Assembly (NCBI GenBank): GCA_024362935.1
Contig: JANCRA010000025.1
Location: 13,790,936-13,854,935 of the forward strand
Length of the DNA stretch: 64,000 bases
From: Setophaga petechia
Taxonomy: Eukaryota > Chordata > Aves > Passeriformes > Parulidae
Direction: 5' to 3'
Under the pieces are notes generated by a model. It had not been told where the DNA came from, searched no databases, and saw only the letters and a list, made by a program, of their open reading frames with translations. A program made the position numbers and the translations under genes. The stretch's first letter is position 1. Every line of letters starts with the position of its first letter. Of this stretch, positions 50,001-62,000 are shown piece after piece.

Positions 50001-53000
50001 AGAAGCTGACTCCCATGGGCCTGCCTTCTCAGGGTTTGAGTTGTGAAACGGGGCCCCCAGGGGTATTTCCAAAATGCAAGTTGCTCTTGAATCTGACAAC
50101 CAGCTTCAGGTCTCTAGAGGAACGGCAGTAGAAAATTGATATTATGAAAGGAAACCCATGAATGACCAGGAAATGCCTGGCTAGACCCTGCTGTCACTTG
50201 AGTTGAGGCATGCTTGTCAAACTCACTGGATTTCCCATTTACCAAGCAGGGAATGGAAGACAACAATGTGAAGAGAAAATGTTTCAGTTTTTTTCTTTCC
50301 TCCCAGCTGTTTTGTTGGGAGGTGAGGCAGTAACTGCATTTCAAGAGAGTTTTCCATTTAGCTTTCTTCCAGCCTTATCAGACTTAAACTTCTCGGAGCA
50401 TTTTGCAGGCTGTGGCCAGAAAGGCAAGCCAGCTCTGGACTGGAGAGGGCATTGTGCCAAAGCAGAGCGAATTGGTGCTGCTGAGAGATCTGCTCTGCTT
50501 GCTGAGGATCACCTCACATGACTTCATGGCATCTGCCTGCCTTGGAGGGCAGCGGCACGAACATGCCATACACAGGCATGAGCCTGTGAGCTGGGTTCCA
50601 TGGGACCTCTGCTACACCAAGTGCCCAAACTCGGGCACTGCCCTCACTGCTTCAGTGTCTGCAGGGTGCAGGAGTGCATCATGCTCAGAGGAGAGCAGGC
50701 ACGGCTTGGAGACACACACAGGCAGCCCTGCCTGGACTCATGGATGTTCCCAGGGCTAATGGACGTTCCTCTGGTGCTCGCCTCGCACGTAGGCAGAGCC
50801 ACATGGATGAATTCTCACTCTCAACCTTTCACACGTGCCAGGGAATGTCTCAGGAGGCAACACCCCAGCTCCAACAACCCACGTGGACATTGCCAACCAA
50901 CCCTGGCACTCCAGCCCAGCATTGCCTCTCCCAGCCCTCTGCCCTGCACACGGCACGGCCGCTCTCAGCCCTGCTCAGCCTCTACCTGTGAGCTGCAAAT
51001 ATAACCTTGGCTCCAACAAAGTCTGGGTGCTCCTTCACAAACTGCCTGGTCACTTCCCGGTAGGCTGCCACAGACCATGATTTATCGTGCTTGGTGCCAT
51101 CCAGTTCATACACCTGCAGTGTGACAAGCAGTAGTTAAAAGAGGTGTTTTACTGGAAGGTGGGAGAAATGAAGTGACAAAAGCCTTGGGAGAAGCAGAGT
51201 GCTGTGGTCCTGAGAACAGGGCAGGAAAACAAAAGCAGTGAAATCTGTGCAGAACATTTCCTTCTTCAAGTCTTTACCAGCTGGCAAGAACCAAGGAATG
51301 GCTTTCCCCTCTCCTATGTGATACAAGTTCCTCCATGTTCAGACGTGGCAAGCAAACGCCCTTGAGAACCCGTTGGAGACTGTGACCTCTTACTCCTGTC
51401 TGTGTCCAACACTGCAGTGTTTTGTCCAGCTGTCTGCAGCTCACACATGCTCTGTGCCTTGCAGTGGCAATCTGTCAGCTGAGGCAGCCCCAAGGCACGC
51501 CGTGGCTGAGCTCCATAAGCTACCAGCTGAGCTGGGCTCCTGCTGCTCCCCTCTGCCAGAGGTTTGCTTCATGACCTTGAGTCAGTCATTTAGTCTTGCC
51601 ATGCTTTCCCAGGTCTCTGGCTGCAAACTGGGAAAAATAATCCTTTTGGCATGCTCTGTCTCATCAACTTGCTCTGAAGTTTCTCCCTACCAGGGCTATT
51701 TTCAGGGCTTTTGCCCTGACTTCAGCAGGGGTGGAGACCCTGAATTGATACTGACCCACAAATGCCCTGCCTGGAGTCACTCACAGACAGCAACGTAAAC
51801 CACTCCATCAGTTCTCCTCTCACCATTCTCACTATTCTTTTCTGTCACCTTTCTTCTCCAACCTTCAACTGCTCCACTTCACCCCCTAACTTCCCCTCTG
51901 GTGCTGTCCCTTGCAGGAATGGCCTTGCAAAGCCCCTCACCCTGTCACAACGTGTTGTCTCCCTTGCAGGCACCAGCAGCCGTGGGGCAGCTGCAGATGC
52001 TCAGAGGGAATTTTCCCCAGCTGCAGCCCATGGGAATGTGAGGCTTTACACAGCTGAATCTGCAAACACAGCTGGGCTTAGGGGGCTTTTCCACAGTGTT
52101 TGCTGTTTCACACTAAATCTCAGTTTCATTTACTTTACCTTGGGGCCGCTTCTGGCAGGCTTTGCTGCAAGGAGAGCTTTTGCAGCCTCAGCACTGCTGT
52201 GGAGCCTTGTGGAGGCTCTCCAGCCACACGAGCATCTTGCTATTCCTGTCACACCCTGCTCACCTTGACTTTCCCCATGAAGAATCTCCCTGCCCTCTCA
52301 CCCCAGCTTCACCCTGGCTGTCCCTTTGCTGCCCATGCTGCCCTCCATCCCGGTGTGGCCACCAGAAATGGAGCTCACAGCATTGCATCTCACAGCCCTG
52401 CAGCTCACAGCCCTGCAGCTCACAGCCCTGCAGCTCACAGCATTGCATCTCACAGCCCTGCAGCTCACAGCCCTGCAGTTCACAGCACTGCAGCTCACAG
52501 CTGCCAGCTGCAGGGGAGCCCCAGGGCTCTGCAGGCTCCCACGGCTGCCGCCAGCATCAGGAGCTGGATGGGAAGCAAATCTTCCCTGCCAAGCCCTCTT
52601 CAAAAGGACTCACAGCCGTGTCTAAGGGCTGATGGTAAAGGCAGGGTATTTTCCAGGCAGGCCCACATACTTGTATCGTGGCAGATACTCTTGGCCTGGA
52701 AACCTGTGTGGCCTGGAGGGATGCCTCACAAAATGCACAGGCATTTTGACATTGCTGTTATTTTCTCTTTCCAGGTACCCCAAAGACAAGTGGTGGCTGA
52801 ATTCAGAGCAACTGGCTTATGGCAACCCCTAGCAAAATAAGACTCATGTAAACTTTGTGGACTTCTCCACGTGTGTTTTTTTCCCCTTTGTAATACATCC
52901 TTCTCTTCTCAGGTATGAGAGACTGACAGAATTCCCACCCCCATGGAGTCCTGCGTGGAGCTGGGCTGGAGAATTGCATGGGAAAGGTATGTCTGCAGTG

Positions 53001-56000
53001 ACAAAATTGTCACTGGGAAAGTGGGAACACTTTTGGTGGTGCTTGGTGTCTGCTGGTACTTGGGGAGGCATTAGGGCAGAGTGGGCTTGGAGGACAGCCT
53101 GACCAGCTCTGGGTGAAAGGCCTGAACCATTACCAGATTTTGGTGCTAATGGCAATGAAAGGAGCAGTTCATACTTCATACACACACCCAAAATTTTGGG
53201 TTGTCTGCAAATTGTGGGAAGTTGTGTTTTGCCAGTTGATTGACTCACCTATTCAGAGTAATAGTTCTGAAATAAGCTGAGGATTTAAAATAGCATAACT
53301 ATTCCAGAATAAGTCTCTGTCCAAGACAGAAAATTTGTTCAGAGCAGCTGCCACAGAACAGGTGATTCTGGTGCAAAACTGAGCTACCTCTTCTCAATGA
53401 GCAAAATTTTGACCCAGCTCCCAGTCTGAGTGTACAATGTAGTTTTGTGCCTGCGTCACAGCAGGTATCTCCTTTAGCCATGAAGAACAAAGAATCTCTC
53501 AAGCCCTTGCCTATGCAAATCTCCAAGAAAGATGTTTGAATATGATCAAGGTTTTCCAGCATCTTTAGAAGGGCAGGTATGCAAACATCCAAAAACTAAA
53601 TTCAAGATAGGGCTTGAGAAAAGCTATGGAGAAATAAGGATTTAAAAGACTACTAGAGAAGCCAAACCCCACGTACCGCAGGCAGGATAGCTCTTATCTC
53701 AACATACTGTATGTTATCTTCATAGAGCTCCAGCAGCCCCTGGTAGAAATAGGCCTTGAACACAGGTGCATAGCAGATAAGTCCAGAGGCAATGAGAAAG
53801 ACTTCTTCAAATCTTTTCCAAATGAAAGCCTGGGAAGGGTAGGCCAGTTCAGGGGTATCTGTCACCAGGGTCAGGTTTCTCAGCAAGCTATAGAAAAGGG
53901 AGAAGAGAAGGAATGAGGAGAGCAAACAGAGCCTGTTGGCACTGCAGTACAACAGTGGCTGGTGTAGCTAGGAAGCATTCAGGTCATTTTTCTGCCACCT
54001 GTATTTACTCCTCTAATGGCTGGCACAGCATTTATATGATACATGTTGAGCTGTAAGCAGGGTAGGAGTAGGTGCTTAAAACCTGCCCATCATCCCCTTT
54101 TCAAGGAACAGAGTTACAAAAGCAAGTACAGTGCTTTTATATCAATTATACTCTGCTATCCAGGGTGTCCCTAACCTGGAAATCTTTTATATCACTTATA
54201 CTCTGCTACCCAGATATCCCTAACCTGAAAATCTTATTCTGCTACCCAGGGTATCCCTAATCTGAAAATCTTTTATATCACTTATAGTCTGCTACCCAGG
54301 GTATCCCTAATCTGAAAGCAGGCATGCACATTACTCCTGCAGACAATGTTTTCCCAAGAATCTTCAATGCACATAAGATGTCACAACTCTTGGCCTTTTG
54401 TTCAGGACCTAAAAGGCAGACTGAGTTTACAGGAGATGCCATGTGCTGGGCCACCACCAGCCTCCTTGCTGAGCCCATAAGTTGTCCTGGTACCTTTGTA
54501 TTGTCAAAATATGCCATCCAAAAAAATGCAAGGGGAAGACAGTTCTGAATCAGAAATCATTTTTCCCAGCCACTGAGAACAAACCTGACTCCCTTGCTGA
54601 TAGCTACTTCAGGGAAGCAGCTGATAAGAATCTCAGCCCTGGCCTTTCCTTACTGTGATGGAAATGTATTTATTTCCTCCATCCACTCAGCTGGCATATA
54701 AGCCTCTTTCAGAAATCCAGAGAGACAGTGGATAGTTTTATCAAGCAGACTTTAAGGGAGCCAGTAAATTGTAATATCTAATTGTGGGTGACAGCTTGCA
54801 TTTAGGACAGGGTGAGCATCTGTGCCACGCCACCATCCTCTGGCAAGTTGATAGCCTTCATCCCACCTGAAGCCCTCCTTCTTCCACCTGAAGAGTAGCT
54901 CATAATAAAATTCTCCTACCAGTGGGCAAAGTCTAAATGACAATGCAGGGGTGATGAACTTCATTCCTGGGTGGACAAATGGAAGCCATCACCAGAAACC
55001 ATCATCAGAAATCTACAGATGTTTTCTTGCTGGCCCAGTGCTTATCTCGTGTCAGGGGCTAAGCAGGTTCAGACAGAAATACCTTCAGCCATGCTTCAGC
55101 TTTCATCTGGGTATATTGTTTCCCTTCAATAACAGCTACTGATCTTTAATAATGTTTCCTGTTTGATGTCTTGGCCCCCATCCTCGTGCAGTGCTCTGCT
55201 CTGTTATATGGGAGGTGTGGCTTTGATTTGTGATCTTATTATCTTCATCCAGGACACTTTTGTGGATGGAATTAAACCCCCACAGCCCCCCTACAGATGT
55301 AAAATGTGATCTGGTCCAAATTCATAAACTAAGACATCCTGGGCAGATATGCCTTTTGAATCCCTCCATCCTGCCCATAAAGCAGAGCCTGTTCCCCCAG
55401 GATTTGCCTGCTGTTTCACTCTCTAAGGATTCTCTTCCAAGGTCTGCAGTTTCATTTCTTCCTCACTCTGTTAATTTCTTTGCCAGCAACAATTTTAGAA
55501 GCAAACCTGTACATAAAAGAGGTGCTACTACTGTTAAGGATGAGACTTTAAATGCTCAACAGTCAGGAAAATTCAGAGTTAAGGTTTCCACAGCAACTTG
55601 GGCTCTGCCCTCCCGTGCATTACAATAGGGGCTTTGGTGCCATTATCCAGGACACTGGGCAACCCCAGCTACTGTTCAGTAATCCCTGCAAGCAGAGAAG
55701 GCCGAGCTGGACCACGGAAAGGGCTGACAGCGAGGAGCCACCGCGGCATCACCCTAGAAACCAGGAGTGCAGGAGTCGGGAGCATCCTGACGCTGATGCT
55801 CCTGACTCCTGGAGGCGCTGATCCAGCTGCCCGAGCTGCGGAGGGGGGCAGAAAGGCTGTGCTGCTGCTCATCGGGCAGGTTTCGTGTGGGAAGGAGGAT
55901 TTTCCCCTTCCCTCGTGGCCGAGGGGCAGCTCCCCTGCAGCTCGGCACCTGCTGGAGCCGGGAGCCGAGCGGGGCCGTTCCCAGCGGCTCCGGGAAAAAC

Positions 56001-59000
56001 CTCCCCGTGGATCAAAAGGCCGTGCAAGCCCGATCTCGCCGCTGCAGGCAGCTCCGTTCCAGATAAGGATGGGTGCTTAGTCGGGCTCCCACTGCTTTCT
56101 CCCCTCGTCCTGTGAGAACTCGGCTCCTCCAGCACTGAGCGCAGGCAGGGCTCCTCTCCCCGCCTTTAAATCTGCCTCTACAAACTCGTGGTTGTTTGCT
56201 TAGCCTGTGCTCTTGGGCTAGAAACAGCCATAAATCCCCACACCACCCTGCTCCTAAAAGCACATAAATCAAATTGTGCTTCTCTTTATAATCCCCTTCC
56301 CTTTGAGACTGATTATTGATCCTTAGAACTGGTGAAGATTTATTGCATAATAGTGATCCATTCTTGATAACCAAATAATCTCCTAAGGGTTCGGGGGCTT
56401 TTGCCATCAGTAGCTCATGCAGATGAAGCAAAGCTTCATAAATACATTCTTTTTTTGCTTCTTTTCAGGAATGGGCCAGTGATCAGGTGCAGACTACAAA
56501 TAGCCTTCCATGTCATGTCATATATGCACTGAACAATGCTATTGCAATGCATATGCCCAAAGGGGCACAGCTAAAATGACCAGCCAAGGATTATTTATTT
56601 TCAACTGTAGGTTTGCTTTCTCTTTTCCTGGGTTTCTTCCCCTGTTTCTTCCTTTCCTGTGCTATATAATCCAGAAGTGAAAGGTTTTGTTGCCTTGTTT
56701 TTAAAGGGATTCTTTTTCCTGCTCCTTTTTCTGCTCTCGATGGGTAATTATGCCCCTCTCCTCACCGTGGTATCTAAATGTCTTCCAGTGGTGCATTAAA
56801 TAGTGTGACTAACATCTGTCACATGTGGTTCATTCGCTTGCTCTCACTCTCTCTCATCCCCTCTTCTTCTCCCCAAGGGGAGACTTGTAGAGGGAGTGGA
56901 GTGCTTTGTTTCTGTAGTGGATTTTTATTCCCTTTTTCCCCCCCTCTTACTGCACACACTGCCCTATTTTTCTGTGAGATAAGGCAGTCAGAAGACACGG
57001 AGGGGAAGGTGATGGCAGCCGGGGCAGCCGCCAGTGCCCAGGGGAGTTGTCCCTGCAGCCTGGCCGTGGTGTCAGCTCCCTCACAGATGACTTCATCCTG
57101 GTGATAGAGAGCTCTGCTGGGCATGGCCTCAGTCCTTGTGCTGCTGGTGGGGGGTGTGCAGTGGTATTTTACAAATAGCTGGAATGTCAATGCTGCTTCC
57201 CTAAATATCTGGGGGCATGCTCTTGCTTTGGAGGTGGCAGCCATTATGTTGCTTCTTGAGGGAAAGAATGACATTCTCCTGAATTGTAATTGATTGTGAA
57301 GAAAATAAGTGAGGATTTTTTTTTCCTTTTAAGTAGGAAAGCAAAATTCTCTTCCTTTTGCTGTCCCTTGGCCCGTGGTCTCCTGGCTCTCCTAAGAGCA
57401 TCCTTTTGGAAGCTCACCAATAACACAATACTCCAGGGTCTTGGCCCATGAGATGTGTGCTTTGAATAGGAATGATTAGACCTTCTCTTGAGGGAAACAA
57501 ACAAAAGGAGTCACTTCCAAAGCACACATACACACACACACGTATATGTACCTAAAAATGCAAACAGCAAAAAAATCATGTAGATTCCCCTTTCTTCCAC
57601 CCCTCCCTGTAAGGTGAAAGAGGTGCAGCTTCTCAGAAACATTTCCATTGTTCCTTCACATTTGCTGATCCACCCTGCCTTGCATGAGAGCCCTTCCCTG
57701 CTGCCATATTCCCTTGACACTTCCTTGAAACCACCCAACTATCCATCCGTTCTTTCCTCTGACATCTGCTTTCTCTCAGCTTGTCAGTGCTCAAGGGCAA
57801 AGAGGAGTGCAGGAGAGAGGTAGCCTGGGATGCACATGTTCAAGAGACTGGGAGAGTTTCCAGAAACTGAGAAGCAGAACAGATTGGGGCCTATTCCTGG
57901 CTAGAGACCTATTTCCAGACGGCCAAAAACATTCCTAACCCCTAGACTAGTGCCCAGGGATTAGATGAGAATAGGAGGGGAAGTGCCTCAGCGTGGCTGT
58001 TGTTGGTGTGTTTGCACATTATGTCTAATGACTCCTCTGTGATTTTGTGGTGATGAGCATGGAAGGGCAAGAAATGAAGGACAACATACTCAAATGGATA
58101 AGTGAGCACCCAGGATGCCAGAGATCCAAGTTTGTTCTTGGCTCAGGCAAAAGAATTTCCCTCCACATTTGGGGAGATCCTAGCAGCGAGGCTCTGTCTT
58201 GTGTCCTTGTGCAGTGCCTGCCACTCTCAAGTCCTGCTCTGACTTGTGGCCACTAAACACTGTCAGGCAAACACAAAAGAAGAGAAATGTGGCACTACTG
58301 CCTCTGAAAATAAGTGTTTCCACACAGGAGCAGAGGCAACCACACAAGGCACAGCCCCAGGTGTACAGGGTGTACAGGATGCCCTGCCCTTCAGCCTCTG
58401 CCAGAAAGTGGCATCATGCCATGGAAACACAACCAAAAACAAGTGCAGTGAAGGGTTGCACCTGAGACACTTCTAAATGCCCACTGCAATTGCTGGGGCT
58501 TTAAGGAAGTGAAGCTGTTTCAAAATCCAATCTCTTGCACGTTATTTATGGGTCTCCTGGTGTGGTTGAAGAGAGCTCCTGCTGTCATCTTTCCTTCCTC
58601 ATCACTCCCAGCAGAAATGGAAGGGAGCTAATGAGGAACCAGTTTTCTCTCTGGAAGACAGAGATCAGTGACTTCTCACTGGATCTTGTTTCGTCCATCA
58701 CATGCCAGGGCAGTTGAGCCTCAGGATATAAAAGGTCAACAGCCCAGGGTCTGGCATCACTTTCTTCTTCTGGTCTTCCATAAGAGAAGGATGGTGAATG
58801 CCCTGGAGGGTCAGACCCCTCTAGACTTCCATAAGAGAGGGATGGTGGGTACCCTGGAGAATCAGACCCCTCTGGACTTCCCTAAGAGAGGGATGGTGAA
58901 TGCTCTGGAGGGTCAGACCCCTCTAGACTCCCATAAGAGAGGGATGGTGGATGCTCTGGAGAGTCAGACCCCTCTAGACTCCCATAAGAGAAGGATGGTG

Positions 59001-62000
59001 GATGCTCTGGAGGGTCAGACCCCTCTAGACTTCCATAAGAGAAGGATGGTGGATGCTCTGGAGGGTCAGACCCCTCTGCCCTGCCCATTGCTGGTTTTGG
59101 GGAGGGAAGGCAATACCATGCCACAAGTCTGGAAGCTCCTCAGCTTCCCAACCTGACCTCCTTCCCAGACCTGCAGGGCAAAGAGCCCAGATAGCTGGTG
59201 TGGAGGGCACACCAGCTCACTAAGAGTTAAAAGGTCTCTTATTTAAGAGCACATAACCTCACTGGAGAGCACTGCAGTAAAACCAACCAAGTTTCACTTG
59301 GGAAATGCTGGAATTAGGGTCATCTGCACTGCCTCAGTCCAGCCCTGTCCTTGTGTGTTGGCATGGCAATACTGTCTGTCATTACATGACACCCCACACT
59401 GTTTTTCCTGCAGACCCCAGAGTGCCATGGACAGCAGTGCCCTCTCAATGGATGGCTACTCAATATTTTCCTTTGTCCTCATCACTCAGTGTCTGACTTC
59501 ATGCATTATTTAGTGTGCTCTCTCCAGCCCCCCACACACCACGGCAGAGCTGCTTGCTTCCTCTTGGCCTTTCAGCAGGGCTTTGTCCCGGGATCAATGG
59601 CCCCTGGATGGGGAGATAGGACTCTGTGTTCCCATCACCACTGCCTAGAGGGGGAGCCAGGCTCTTCCCAGCCACCTGTAAGTGATTAAATGCCAGGTGG
59701 TTCAGACAAGCCCAGTCCTGATAAAAAGCTGCCAGCAGTGAAGGCAGGAGCTGCCTGCAGGGAGAGGAGCTCCTGCAGGAGGGTGAGTGATGCTCTGGGG
59801 AGCCAGCTGAGGTGTGAGCAGCTGCAGGAGCCTTGCCTGTAAGGGCAGGAGCTCTGCTAGCAGGAGGGTGTTTGAGGGGAAGGAGCCCCCAAACCAGGCA
59901 GGGGTCCTGTGTGTGGGGCTCCTTGGCTCAGCCAGTGCCCAGGAGGGTGAGCCACAGCTCCTGGTGCCTGTTGAGAGTGAGTGCCTCATGCTTTCAGGTG
60001 GTGGGTAACAGTGGGGTTTCAAAGGCAGGCCTCAGAAAACAAGTGTGGTGTTTGGAGGGACAGTTGGGTTGGGTTTTATTTTGGGAAGTTCGAGGGGTTT
60101 TGCTTGTGCAGTAATTAACATAAGTAGTTTGCCCAACTTCTTGCTCTGAATCAAAACAATGACTTTGCAAAGGGCTTTTCTGCTGTTGGGGACAGCCTGT
60201 TCATCATCTACCTGGCTTCCCCATCCAGTTTTTGGATACCTCACTGGACAAGGCACCATGCAGCCCTGTCCCACATTGAGAGCCCGTTCAGCACTGAGGA
60301 GAGCTGGGACCAGGTCTCAGAAATCCACTTCAGCTTCTGTCTGTCCTCAGCATGTGTGCACAGAAAAATTCAGTTTTTATGGTCCCTGACTCTGGTGCAC
60401 TTAATGCAGCAGCCTTCAAACTCTTACATTGCTGTCACTGTTAGGTCGGATGTGACATACACACGTGATCGGGGTCTAAGAAGAAAAAAGTTTCTAATCT
60501 GTTTCTATGCTGATGGCTTTGTCTTCTTCTTTGTTATAGATACACTCAAAAATCATCAATTGTTATTTCTTCTATTAACTCAACTTTGCTTGCAAGCCAG
60601 CTCTCAAACCCCTCCATACATTCATCGCTATTTGCTTTTTCAGCCCTACACGGAGTTCCTGACTCGCAGAGCAGCGAGCAAACGGGAAAGCTGGCCCAGA
60701 ATGGAGCACCAGGAGGCCGCCCCTCCGCACTCACCCTCTGTCGAACTGGGCCACGTCGCGGAGCTGTCGCCGGTAGGTGTCCAGCAGCAGCCACGGGGAG
60801 CAGCGGGGCGCGGGCGGCGGGCGCGGCCGGGAGAAGCGGAAGCGCACGGAGCCCGCGTTGGTGAAGCAGATGTAGCAGTCGGGCAGGTAGGAGGCATTGA
60901 ACACCAGCCAGCCCGCGCTCAGCATGGCCAAGTCGTGCAGGTGGAGCACAGCGCCTGGTGGGGGGGACAGGGATGTCCTGGTGAGCCCAGGCAGCTGGGG
61001 AGAAAGTTTAATAGGGTACCGGTTTGTTTGCCCCGGTTTGATGGGGTACCAGTTTGTTTGCCCCGGTTTGATGGGGTACCAGTTTGTTTGCCCCGGTTTG
61101 ATGGGGTACCAGTTTGTTTGCCCAGGTTTGATGGGGTACCAGTTTGTTTGCCCAGGTTTGATGGGGCCAGCAGTTTGTTTAATGGGATACCAGTTTGCCC
61201 ATCCGGGGGTGTCTGGAAATGCTTTAGAAGGCTGTGAGTGAATTCTCCCAGCAAGGACTGCACGGCTGCTCTGCCTCCCCCAGGCTGGAGATGTGCTCCC
61301 CTCCACATCACACACTGGGCAGGCAGAGTGTAACAGCTCCCTGGGAGCACAGGGAGGGGGGGATCGATAGGGAGCTCTGCTGCTCCACTGGGATGGAAAA
61401 TGCTCTGAGTTATTAAAGGTCTTTTGGGCAGAGTTTGCTCTGAGCTGGCTCAGGCCCTACTGTTTTAAAGAGAAACTTGCACAGGAGGCAGCAGTTCACA
61501 AGGCATGCTGGCTGAAGCACACCTGAAGCAAAGCTCTCTATCTAAACTGTTTGGATCCCAAATTTTTGTGCCTAGTCTGTGTATCTTCTTTCAGCTCTCT
61601 GGAGCTCTGGCATACACCAAAATCCCAGATCATGTTACTCTGGGGAATTGCACTCAGATGCAGAAATACAGTTTGCTTCTGTGCCTTATCAAAAGCATGC
61701 TTGCTTACATTGTACATCTGCTGCTGGCCAGCACAGAGGGCCTCTGGGGTGCTCTGCTATTGTGCAGTATGTTGGCAGCTGCCAGTTTTCCTGGCACAGG
61801 GAGCATCCTCTGTATGCTCACCTTCCTTATAATTTCATTTTGCTGAAATCTCTTTTTCCAAAGACTCTCAGTGTTATTAGTGCTTGCACTAAGCCTCACC
61901 TTTGTAAAGGGAAGACACTGGGATAACTGAAGTCTTAGATATGTATTTTATTAGTCTAGGGGATGGTAGGGATGTCTCTCAGTTGAAATAGCCTTGATGC

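Noticed and set aside
58668..59156. 162-codon frame with a repeated [20 protein letters not shown] peptide
   Set aside because: It is just the 51-bp minisatellite read through; it lies in an ADA2 intron and has no splice or family support.
60356..61237. 293-codon + strand frame across ADA2 exon 2
   Set aside because: Antisense shadow of exon 2 plus the in-frame 30-bp repeat.
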